Source: Sulfurovum sp.
GTDB lineage: Bacteria; Campylobacterota; Campylobacteria; Campylobacterales; Sulfurovaceae
Direction of reading: 5' to 3'
NCBI RefSeq assembly: GCF_015493435.1
Contig: NZ_WGDD01000003.1
Span: forward strand, 1 to 46,507
DNA: 46,507 nucleotides
Under the pieces are notes generated by a model. The model worked only from the letters and a program-made list of their open reading frames with translations. It had not been told where the DNA came from and did not search any database. Every line of letters begins with the position of its first letter. Within the stretch, counting starts at the first letter, position 1. This document shows positions 40,241 through 46,507 of the stretch, in pieces. A program made the translations under genes and the position numbers.

Positions 40241-41704
40241 ATGAAACGCTTCGGAGTGAGAATTTTAACGGTTTCGTATATGGTTTTTTCCGGTGTGCCG
40301 TTGTCTGCTGCTGCGAATATACTTGAAAATACTGCTGTTAAAAAGCATCAAATACCCAACGTTCCTTCTTTTGATCTTTCCCACAAGGGAGAGGCTCTCC
40401 GATGCTACCCTTCTTCACTTGTTGAAACAAATAGCAAAAAGAAACTGGTAGAATTTGTCTGTGTGCAGCGGAACCTGGCAGAAAAACTCGTGTCTGATGC
40501 CGATGATATCTCTTCCGAGGAGGACAGGGGACGTCAGGAGACAAAGCGTTTCCAGCAGCTCTTGAAAGACAAGAAGGAAATCGGAGCCATCTATCATGTC
40601 AAGATACCGGCAGGAGATGCACGCTACCCGGGGATTGCCGCACATGAGGCAAAGCAGATGCTTCAGAACAACCATTACTTCGGCAAGTACATTCGCTGGC
40701 TTCTGCCTGCCAAATTCTATATCAGCCTGCGACCGCAATATGCGGAAATGGCCGGAAGCAAAGAAGGCAAACATTTTCATAATGCCGGTTCAAGGGCAGG
40801 GTTCTTTTATGCTTACAAATTCAATAGCGGCATCAATATTACAATGCAGTATGAGGGCAATATCAACAAGGAAAACAAGGGAAATTTTATTAACCTTTCT
40901 GAACAGTCCGATTCAAATCGAAGGTTAAGTTATCTTGCTGCGGAGTACAAGGGTATTACTTTGTTGGGAGGGAAATACTGGTCGGCCTATTACGATATAG
41001 CGGGGATAACCGATTATTTTATGGCATACGGTGCACAGGCGAGCGGAGTATACAACAATTCCGGAGACGGTTCTGTTTCCGGGACAGGCCGGGCGGACAA
41101 GGTTTTGCAGGTGCATTTCGCTATCGATGATTTTGAAAGTACCCTGCAGTATCAGTACGGGCATGCCAGTCCTGAAGGTATCGATGGTGAATTTGGCTAC
41201 AGAATGGGTGCCAGTCTTGTCTACAAGGGGTGGAAAAAGGACGGATGGAAAGCAGGAGCGGCTTTTGCCTATGGGAAGTATGATGAAATAACCGCCATGA
41301 TGCGGCAAATGGGGATCACGGGAAATGACCAGGCCTATATTGCAGGTTTGTCATTTAAAAAAAACTGTTTCCTGGTGAACGGGAACCTCTCCTATACCCG
41401 GAACCATATGAATGATGACCAGGGTGTCTATTTTGACGGAGTAGGTGTAGAAATTTATGCCCGATATGATGTGAGCAGCCAGATCCGTACGGTAGCAGGT
41501 ATCAACTGGCTGAAACCCACAGGGGGCTATCGGGGGCAATACGAAATAAAAAAAGGTATCCTCTCTTTTCAATATACATTCGGCAAAAGAACATTCGATG
41601 ATGTGGTCTATCTGGAGATCGCACTGCCGCACGGCTCCTTTGCTTCCGGAGTCCGGGGCAATACGAGTGTAGCCATAGGGTTACGCTATCTCATCGACAT
41701 TTAG
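40241..41704 (+). CDS. Outer-membrane porin-like protein
   Basis: 487 residues with a signal peptide (cut near SAA). An N-terminal extension (about 25-150) with two Cys residues precedes a barrel of many alternating strands (FYAYKFNSGINITMQYEGN, LSYLAAEYKGITLLGGKYW, ...TSVAIGLRYLIDI). It resembles general porins but I cannot name a substrate. Lying between two porins that have Pho-type boxes, it has no such box itself, so it may be regulated otherwise. The ATG at 40241 follows AAGAGGGAAA. Confidence 0.7.
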   Translation: MKRFGVRILTVSYMVFSGVPLSAAANILENTAVKKHQIPNVPSFDLSHKGEALRCYPSSLVETNSKKKLVEFVCVQRNLAEKLVSDADDISSEEDRGRQETKRFQQLLKDKKEIGAIYHVKIPAGDARYPGIAAHEAKQMLQNNHYFGKYIRWLLPAKFYISLRPQYAEMAGSKEGKHFHNAGSRAGFFYAYKFNSGINITMQYEGNINKENKGNFINLSEQSDSNRRLSYLAAEYKGITLLGGKYWSAYYDIAGITDYFMAYGAQASGVYNNSGDGSVSGTGRADKVLQVHFAIDDFESTLQYQYGHASPEGIDGEFGYRMGASLVYKGWKKDGWKAGAAFAYGKYDEITAMMRQMGITGNDQAYIAGLSFKKNCFLVNGNLSYTRNHMNDDQGVYFDGVGVEIYARYDVSSQIRTVAGINWLKPTGGYRGQYEIKKGILSFQYTFGKRTFDDVVYLEIALPHGSFASGVRGNTSVAIGLRYLIDI

Positions 41705-41861
41705 TCATACATTATGAAGGATAATATGTAACACTTTTTGTACATAAATAAATTTTTTATTATATTTATGAATAAATATATTTTACAAATATAATTTTAC
41801 TGTTACAAATAGTCACATATATTTAACCAAATATTAAAAATTACAAATAGTTACACTTTTA

Positions 41862-41893
41862 GTAATACTTTTGTAACTATTTGCTCCTATATT
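41862..41893 (+). promoter_or_regulatory. Pho-box-like promoter of the second phosphate-linked porin
   Basis: GTAAT (41862), GTAAC (41873), TATATT (41888-41893), with 11- and 15-bp spacings. Upstream, 41705-41861 is extremely AT-rich with more TTAC/GTAA motifs and no gene. Confidence 0.7.
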
Positions 41894-41924
41894 GTTTCCA
41901 AATCAAATACAGAGAAGAGACAAG

Positions 41925-43097
41925 ATGAAAAAAATCATATTATCAATGGCAGCAATAGCAACAGTATCCATGGGTGCGTCAGATGTCAAACACCCACATG
42001 AACGAATAGAGACAAAAAAACAGAAAATACTAGAAACTGAAACCCAAGTACCCGTAGCTGAAAAAAGTATTTTAGACAGATTTCATTTCAAAGGTGATTT
42101 AAGATTACGGTATGAGAGTATCGAGAGAGATGACGCTGATAATAAGTATAGAAATAGATATCGTTTAAGACTAGGCTTAACGACTGTTATAACAGATAAT
42201 CTTGAATTTAAGGTTGGTATGAGATCTGGTTTTGCAAACCCAACTTCAGGAAACCAAACATTCCTTGATGACGAGCCTTTGCGTGACTACTTTTTTCAGT
42301 CGCTTAGATTCAATGTTCTAGGTTTCAAGTATAAGTCTGATAGCTCTACTTACGAAATAGGTAGACTACCATACATGATGTATAGACCTATAAAAACACA
42401 ACTTATTTGGGATAATGATGTTTCACTGAACGGGGTAAACTATCAGTATAAAGATGACACAAAGATTATCACTTTAGGTGTAAACCAACCAACTTTGGAA
42501 GAAGCAGCTTCAAACGATGCAAATGTTGTTAACCTCATTATAGCACAATATGTACATAAGTCTGAATTAGATTTTGCAAAACTTTACTTGGGTACCGGTC
42601 TCTATTATTATGATGGACTCAAAGGCAACATACCGCTTTTTGGTAAAGGAAAAGGTAACACCTTGGATGAAAATGGTTTGTATGTAAATAATTATCATCT
42701 TATAGAAGGATTTGGTGAGCTGCAGTTTAACGATGTATTTGGTATGCCGCTAAAAGTCGCAGCAGGGGTTGTGTATAACTTTGGGGCAGACGACAATAAC
42801 TTTGGGTACGACTTGGCAGTAATGCTGGGTAAGGCGAAACATGTTGGCGACTGGCAGGTAAAATACTCCTACACAGATCTTCAAGCGGATGCGGCATTTG
42901 GTGCATATTCCGATTCGGATAACTTTGGTGGGGGTACTGCCGCAAAAGGTTCTGCAATCAGAGCAAAATACAAAATGGGCAAAAACCTCTACCTTGCCGG
43001 CAACTTCTTCTTCGATACACTCTATGCAAGCAAAAGTAAAACAGGTGCAGAAGCAGACTACGAGCGTGTACAGCTGGATGCAATCATCAAGTTCTAA
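41925..43097 (+). CDS. Beta-barrel outer-membrane porin (Pho-type promoter)
   Basis: 390 residues from the ATG at 41925 (a longer frame lacks a signal peptide at its start). Signal peptide, short charged linker, then a barrel: FHFKGDLRLRYESIERDDADNKYRNRYRLRLGL, NLEFKVGMRSGFA, ... and a C-terminal VQLDAIIKF with the terminal Phe. Resembles putative porins of Campylobacterota. The 5' part is AT-richer than the 3' part (from about 42780), as if two alleles had recombined. A terminator follows. Confidence 0.75.
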   Translation: MKKIILSMAAIATVSMGASDVKHPHERIETKKQKILETETQVPVAEKSILDRFHFKGDLRLRYESIERDDADNKYRNRYRLRLGLTTVITDNLEFKVGMRSGFANPTSGNQTFLDDEPLRDYFFQSLRFNVLGFKYKSDSSTYEIGRLPYMMYRPIKTQLIWDNDVSLNGVNYQYKDDTKIITLGVNQPTLEEAASNDANVVNLIIAQYVHKSELDFAKLYLGTGLYYYDGLKGNIPLFGKGKGNTLDENGLYVNNYHLIEGFGELQFNDVFGMPLKVAAGVVYNFGADDNNFGYDLAVMLGKAKHVGDWQVKYSYTDLQADAAFGAYSDSDNFGGGTAAKGSAIRAKYKMGKNLYLAGNFFFDTLYASKSKTGAEADYERVQLDAIIKF

Positions 43098-43111
43098 CAT
43101 ATACATTTCAT

Positions 43112-43131
43112 AGATGGGCTTTGGCCCGTCT
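43112..43131 (+). terminator. Terminator after the porin
   Basis: AGATGGGC (43112-43119) pairs with GCCCGTCT (43124-43131), loop TTTG, followed by TTCTTCCATTTTTTT. Confidence 0.8.
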
Positions 43132-43184
43132 TTCTTCCATTTTTTTCACACTTTACATTTCTTTTTTTATTTGATTACAATTTG

Positions 43185-43216
43185 GTAACAAAATTGTAAT
43201 ACTTTTTTCCTATACT
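43185..43216 (+). promoter_or_regulatory. Pho-box-like promoter of the PiT transporter
   Basis: GTAAC (43185), GTAAT (43196), TATACT (43211-43216). A third upstream TTAC repeat at 43175 keeps the 11-bp register, so three tandem half-sites may be present. Confidence 0.72.
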
Positions 43217-43242
43217 CCCGAAATTTTATACTTCAGGGGATA

Positions 43243-44790
43243 ATGATGAACAATACGATCAAACTTCTACTCGGTGCCGCTTTTGCTGCAGCAGTGGCTT
43301 TTTACGCCAGCAGTATCATAGGACACGGCGTCCATGCGGGCTTTATGGTACTTGCTGCGGTGTTCGGTGCCTATATGGCCATGAACATCGGTGCGAACGA
43401 TGTTGCGAACAATGTGGGGCCGGCTTACGGTTCCGGAGCGATCTCCATGGGCGGGGTTATTGTCATTGCGGCGATCTTTGAAGCGACGGGTGCGCTGGTT
43501 GCCGGCGGTGATGTGGTCGGTACCATTAAAAAGGGTATTATCGATCCGGCAGCGTTCGGGAACGATCCGATGCTGTTCGTGTATGCCATGTCTGCCGCAC
43601 TGCTTGCCGCAGCGCTCTGGCTTAACCTTGCTACCTGGCTTAAGGCGCCGGTCTCCACGACGCACTCCATTGTCGGCGGTGTTGTCGGTGCAGGAATCGC
43701 AGCAGGCGGATTTGCCATCGTTTCCTGGGGAACTATGGGCAAGATTGTAGCGTCATGGGTGATCTCTCCGGTCCTTGGCGGTGTGATCGCAGCGATTTTT
43801 CTCTATATCATCAAGTCCCAGATCCTTTACCGGAAAGATATGCGCACGGCAGCCAAAAAAGTGGTTCCGGTCCTTGTGGCGGTTATGGCAGCGGCATTTC
43901 TGACCTACCTGACGCTCAAAGGGCTCAAGCATGTGTGGAAAGACTTTACTGAAGTGTTCAGCTTTTTGCCGCAGACGAAAAAACCGACCTTTCTGGCAGC
44001 TCTGATCATTGGTCTGATCGGCGGATTTATCACTTATCTGATCGTGAAACCCAGAACCCTCAAACGTGTGGAGAATGGGCTTGGTGAGAGCAGGGCTGAC
44101 ATCAATATACTGTTCGGTATTCCACTTGTTTTTGCTGCCATATTCCTCAGTTTCGCCCACGGGGCGAATGACGTTGCCAATGCCGTCGGTCCATTGGCCG
44201 CAGTGTACGATGCCCTGGCACATGCTGTCATCGCGAAAAAAGCGGCCATTCCTCTGTGGGTCATGGTGGTAGGCGGGGTGGGTATCTCTATCGGTCTTGC
44301 CCTGTATGGACCGAGGCTCATCAGAACCGTTGGTTCGGAAATTACGGAACTCGATGAGATGAGAGCTTTTTCCATCATGATGGCCGCGGCGATCACCGTG
44401 ATCATTGCGTCACAGCTCGGTCTTCCTGTATCTTCAACCCATATTGCGGTCGGTGCGGTATTCGGTGTCGGGTTCCTTCGCGAATGGCTTGACAGCAAGA
44501 ATATGGACGAGAAGCAGAAAAAACTGCAGATCGAAGTGGAAAAACTTGATGCAATCAAACGTGAACTTGAAGCGCTCAAAAGCGAAGAGGATTACAAAAA
44601 GCAGGTTGAGCTTATCGGTGCACAGAAAAGTCAGAAGAAAAAGGTAAAAAGTCTTAAGCGTTCACTGCGTGAGAACTATGTCAAACGCGGTATGGTAAAA
44701 AAAATTATTGCTGCGTGGGTCATTACCGTACCTGCGGCAGCCTTCCTCTCTGCGATCATTTTCTATGTGATCAAAGGGTTTGCTTCTTGA
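43243..44790 (+). CDS. PiT-family inorganic phosphate transporter
   Basis: 515 residues. Two copies of the PiT signature: NIGANDVANNVGPA near residue 48 and AHGANDVANAVGPL near 307, plus two STTHSIVGG/SSTHIAVG segments. About 10-11 membrane helices. A charged coiled-coil stretch near 415-490 lies between the last helices. It imports phosphate with H+ or Na+. ATG at 43243 or 43246, both downstream of AGGGGA. The PhoB-like gene follows. Confidence 0.95.
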   Translation: MMNNTIKLLLGAAFAAAVAFYASSIIGHGVHAGFMVLAAVFGAYMAMNIGANDVANNVGPAYGSGAISMGGVIVIAAIFEATGALVAGGDVVGTIKKGIIDPAAFGNDPMLFVYAMSAALLAAALWLNLATWLKAPVSTTHSIVGGVVGAGIAAGGFAIVSWGTMGKIVASWVISPVLGGVIAAIFLYIIKSQILYRKDMRTAAKKVVPVLVAVMAAAFLTYLTLKGLKHVWKDFTEVFSFLPQTKKPTFLAALIIGLIGGFITYLIVKPRTLKRVENGLGESRADINILFGIPLVFAAIFLSFAHGANDVANAVGPLAAVYDALAHAVIAKKAAIPLWVMVVGGVGISIGLALYGPRLIRTVGSEITELDEMRAFSIMMAAAITVIIASQLGLPVSSTHIAVGAVFGVGFLREWLDSKNMDEKQKKLQIEVEKLDAIKRELEALKSEEDYKKQVELIGAQKSQKKKVKSLKRSLRENYVKRGMVKKIIAAWVITVPAAAFLSAIIFYVIKGFAS

Positions 44791-44806
44791 CCACGGAATC
44801 TGTTCT

Positions 44807-44820
44807 GACGGAGTTCCGTC
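44807..44820 (+). terminator. Weak hairpin after the PiT gene
   Basis: GACGGA-GT-TCCGTC (44807-44820) without a T tract. It may slow rather than end transcription into the response-regulator gene. Confidence 0.3.
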
Positions 44821-44854
44821 GGAATATTGCATCCACTTCCCCCTGCACAGAACG

Positions 44855-44886
44855 GTAATAGAAATGTTATCAATACATATTATGAT
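44855..44886 (+). promoter_or_regulatory. Pho-box-like promoter of the response regulator
   Basis: GTAAT (44855), GTTAT (44866), TATGAT (44881-44886) with the same 11- and 15-bp spacings. Start codon only 6 bp after the -10, so the transcript would have almost no leader. Confidence 0.6.
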
Positions 44887-44892
44887 ACTGTT

Positions 44893-45576
44893 ATGCAAAA
44901 GAAAAATATAGAAATTGTTATCATTGAAGATGAGGCTGATATACTGGAACTGCTTGAGTATCATCTTGCCAAAGAAGGCTATGATACAACAGGATTCCTT
45001 TCTACCGAAAATGTGGAACAGTTCCTCGAAGAAGAGAATCCTGCACTGATGATCGTAGACCGTAACCTTCCCGGTATCGAGGGAAGTGCGTTCGTCAGGC
45101 AGATGCGGGAGATCGGGTATGATGTTCCTGTGATCTTTCTGACGGCAAGGGACAAAGATGGGGATGTGGAAGAAGGGTTTTTGGCCGGAGGTGATGACTA
45201 TATGACCAAACCTTTCAATGCCAGGGAGCTGTTGCTTCGTATTCAGGCCATTTTAAAAAGAAAAGGCGGGGGCAGTACCGACAAAATAAAATACAGAGAT
45301 ATCCTGCTTGACTTGAAGAGCCGTGAAATCTATGTAGAAGAACAGCTCGTAGAGTTGACCAACCTCGAATTCAAACTGCTGCATACGTTCATCAAAAATC
45401 CCCACCAGCCTCTTGACAGAGATTTTTTGAGAGATGAAGTGTGGGGCGATGATTCTGTAGGTTTTCATGACAAAACCATTAATGTGGCTATGAACCGGCT
45501 TAAAAAGAAAATAGACCCCAGTGGGGAAAAAGAGTATTTTGCTCCTGTGTGGGGTGTAGGATATAGACTGGTATGA
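44893..45576 (+). CDS. PhoB/OmpR-type response regulator
   Basis: 227 residues. Receiver domain: acidic pair E12/D13, phosphate-accepting Asp56 (MIVDRNLPG), Thr in FLTARD and Lys in MTKPF. The C-terminal winged helix of the OmpR/PhoB class (about 130-227) ends in VWGVGYRLV. Its gene is directly behind PiT and has a Pho-type box itself, so it is probably the phosphate regulator (PhoB/PhosR equivalent) and controls itself. No histidine kinase follows. I chose the ATG at 44893, where the family begins. Confidence 0.85.
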   Translation: MQKKNIEIVIIEDEADILELLEYHLAKEGYDTTGFLSTENVEQFLEEENPALMIVDRNLPGIEGSAFVRQMREIGYDVPVIFLTARDKDGDVEEGFLAGGDDYMTKPFNARELLLRIQAILKRKGGGSTDKIKYRDILLDLKSREIYVEEQLVELTNLEFKLLHTFIKNPHQPLDRDFLRDEVWGDDSVGFHDKTINVAMNRLKKKIDPSGEKEYFAPVWGVGYRLV

Positions 45577-45581
45577 CTCCC

Positions 45582-45860
45582 TTATTTTTTTAAAACACTT
45601 TCTTTTCTCTTTGTTTTGGCAAATCCTGCACCTTTTTTTGTTTTTGCTTTGAGTTCTAGATTCTCAATTATTTTACGATAATCAATCCCTTCATTTTGCA
45701 TGTGTGCAAAACAAGTAACCGCAACTGCTATGGCATTGGGAACTTCACCTTTTTTCTTATAGGATTGAAGGTTTTTTTCACTTACCTGTATCAATTTTGA
45801 AAATTTAGGCAGACTTATTTCTGCATCTAAAAGCTTTTTTTTAAACTCTATAAAAGTCAT
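45582..45860 (-). CDS. Small HTH-like hypothetical protein
   Basis: 92 residues. LPKFSKLIQVSEKNLQSYKKKGEVPNAIAVAVTCFAHM has the shape of a phage-type helix-turn-helix (CI/Cro-like with YKKKGEVP turn). The tail is basic (KAKTKKGAGFAKTKRKESVLKK). Probably DNA-binding; I do not recognise the family. Convergent with the response regulator (5-bp gap). Its leader has repeated TGTTAC/GATAAC motifs that might be its operator. Confidence 0.6.
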   Translation of the reverse strand: MTFIEFKKKLLDAEISLPKFSKLIQVSEKNLQSYKKKGEVPNAIAVAVTCFAHMQNEGIDYRKIIENLELKAKTKKGAGFAKTKRKESVLKK

Positions 45861-45917
45861 TTTTCACCTTTTTGTTACAAAATGTTACGAGATGATAACA
45901 TAGATTTCTTTTTATAT

Positions 45918-45979
45918 TTGACAATAAAGTATTTTTTATATACAATACCTATATTATATTACTAATAGTAATGTATAAT
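45918..45979 (+). promoter_or_regulatory. Promoters of the histone-H1-like gene
   Basis: TTGACA (45918-45923), 17-bp spacer, TACAAT (45941-45946); and a second -10 TATAAT at 45974-45979. ATTACTAATAGTAAT (45958-45972) is a palindrome between them. Confidence 0.6.
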
Positions 45980-46002
45980 ACCAAAAATTAAAGGAGCCCA
46001 AC

Positions 46003-46242
46003 ATGGCAAAAACTGTAAAAAAAGCGACCAAGAAGCCCACAGCAAAAAAAGTACTTAAGAAAAAAGTAGTAAAGGGTGTTGTGAAAAAAGCAACAAAAAA
46101 AGCAGTAGCGAAAAAAGTGGTCAAAAAGAAAAATGCTAAAGCAGTAGCAAAAAAAGTGACTAAAGTAGTTCTTAAAAAAGCACCTGCCAAGAAAAAAGCA
46201 GCAAAAAAAGCAGCAAAAAAAGCGATTAAAAAAGCGGCATAA
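46003..46242 (+). CDS. Lys/Ala-rich histone-H1-like DNA-binding protein
   Basis: 79 residues, about half Lys, the rest Ala/Val/Thr in AKK/VKK repeats, much like the C-terminal tail of eukaryotic histone H1 and bacterial Hc1/AlgP-like proteins. No hydrophobic segment. Likely binds DNA through charge and compacts the nucleoid. Strong AAAGGAG start and a perfect terminator show that it is a real gene rather than a repeat artefact. Confidence 0.85.
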   Translation: MAKTVKKATKKPTAKKVLKKKVVKGVVKKATKKAVAKKVVKKKNAKAVAKKVTKVVLKKAPAKKKAAKKAAKKAIKKAA

Positions 46243-46252
46243 TGCCATCAAC

Positions 46253-46282
46253 AAATATAGAGGCGTTTTCACCTCTATATTT
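46253..46282 (+). terminator. Terminator after the histone-H1-like gene
   Basis: AAATATAGAGG (46253-46263) and CCTCTATATTT (46272-46282), an 11-bp perfect stem with an eight-base loop. Confidence 0.8.
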
Positions 46283-46398
46283 ATCTCTCCTCTTTATTTT
46301 AATGTGTTAAACTTCCTTCATATGCTTACCTAACGTAATTAAAAGGATTAATAACGTGTTTCATTCATTAGACAAGCGCTGCATATGAAGAATGTGAA

Positions 46399-46507
46399 AT
46401 GCATATCGTAGGACATAAAATTTTTGTACGTCTTAAAGATATACCGATGTATTTGTCTAAAAAGACACGAGACAGCATTCGTAACAGATATAGCCACTCT
46501 ATAGAAG
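46399..46507 (+). CDS. Start of an unidentified gene (runs off the window)
   Basis: An open frame from the ATG at 46399 to the edge: MHIVGHKIFVRLKDIPMYL, then a basic helix with DSIRNRYSH. The frame might be the N-terminal DNA-binding part of a transposase or integrase, but the fragment is too short to say. The ribosome-binding site is weak. The region 46283-46398 holds no gene. Confidence 0.35.
   Translation, partial: MHIVGHKIFVRLKDIPMYLSKKTRDSIRNRYSHSIE

Noticed and set aside
45875-45895. GTAAC repeats (minus strand) before the small HTH-like gene, similar to the Pho-box half-sites
   Set aside because: The repeats are 10 bp apart, not 11, and no -10 hexamer follows at the right distance, so they do not fit the four-promoter pattern.
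1-46507. CRISPR array, rRNA, full insertion sequence or integrase gene
   Set aside because: No regularly spaced repeats with unique spacers, no rRNA signature and no complete transposase or integrase were seen in the window.

Overview
The window looks like a chromosomal segment of a Campylobacterota (Epsilonproteobacteria) bacterium, most like Sulfurovum or a close relative. The grounds are a MutS7-type MutS with a C-terminal HNH domain, an rpmI-rplT pair without an adjacent infC, a DUF3373-type outer-membrane protein, a short MurE of about 430 residues, T-rich promoters with TATAAT -10 boxes, and moderate to low GC with AT-rich accessory patches. This placement rests on recognising families, not on a search.

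Layout. 1-3135: start of an unidentified gene, then mutS7 (minus). 3386-4044: ribosomal proteins L35 and L20. 4128-5670: a lipoprotein and a small operon of two Cys-rich GKC-repeat peptides around a DoxX membrane protein. 5791-6056: a long imperfect palindrome. 6092-12359: a GMC-type dehydrogenase pair, a LysM/NlpC-P60 cell-wall hydrolase, a DUF3373 outer-membrane protein and a double-DUF302 periplasmic protein. 12594-15000: ilvD and four tRNAs (Gly, Leu, Cys, Ser), with a nested hairpin element between tRNA-Leu and tRNA-Cys.

15001-30500 is an accessory island. It holds seven toxin-antitoxin (TA) or TA-like modules: TumE/TumA, Phd/PIN, a HigBA pair whose toxin is reduced to 28 codons, PIN/RHH, a HigBA pair whose toxin lacks its centre, a winged-helix/nucleotidyltransferase pair, and MazEF. 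Between them lie two clusters that look like uncharacterised defence or conflict systems. The first (20209-23162) is a CI-type repressor lacking its S24 catalytic segment, a HipA-like kinase, a protein with a DUF3037-like start, and a two-TM DUF4760-like protein. The second (23901-27947) is an XRE regulator, a PD-(D/E)XK plus Schlafen-type helicase fusion, a NERD nuclease with a Zn ribbon, and a second PD-(D/E)XK nuclease. Diverged copies of the 3' end of that last nuclease gene recur between the next three TA modules, which gives a cassette-like array.

30662-46507 returns to core genes: a DnaQ-like exonuclease, NfuA-like protein, MurE, a cluster (12-TM protein, DUF2249, hemerythrin, FmdE-like) behind an FNR-type box at about -41.5, a thioredoxin-like ferredoxin, PanD, YbaB, and an ankyrin protein. 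A phosphate block follows: three porins, a PiT transporter and a PhoB-like regulator. Four promoters in this block share one architecture, GTAAY-N6-GTAAY-N10-TATAYT, which I read as the local Pho box. The window ends with a small HTH-like protein, a Lys/Ala-rich histone-H1-like protein and the start of an unidentified gene.
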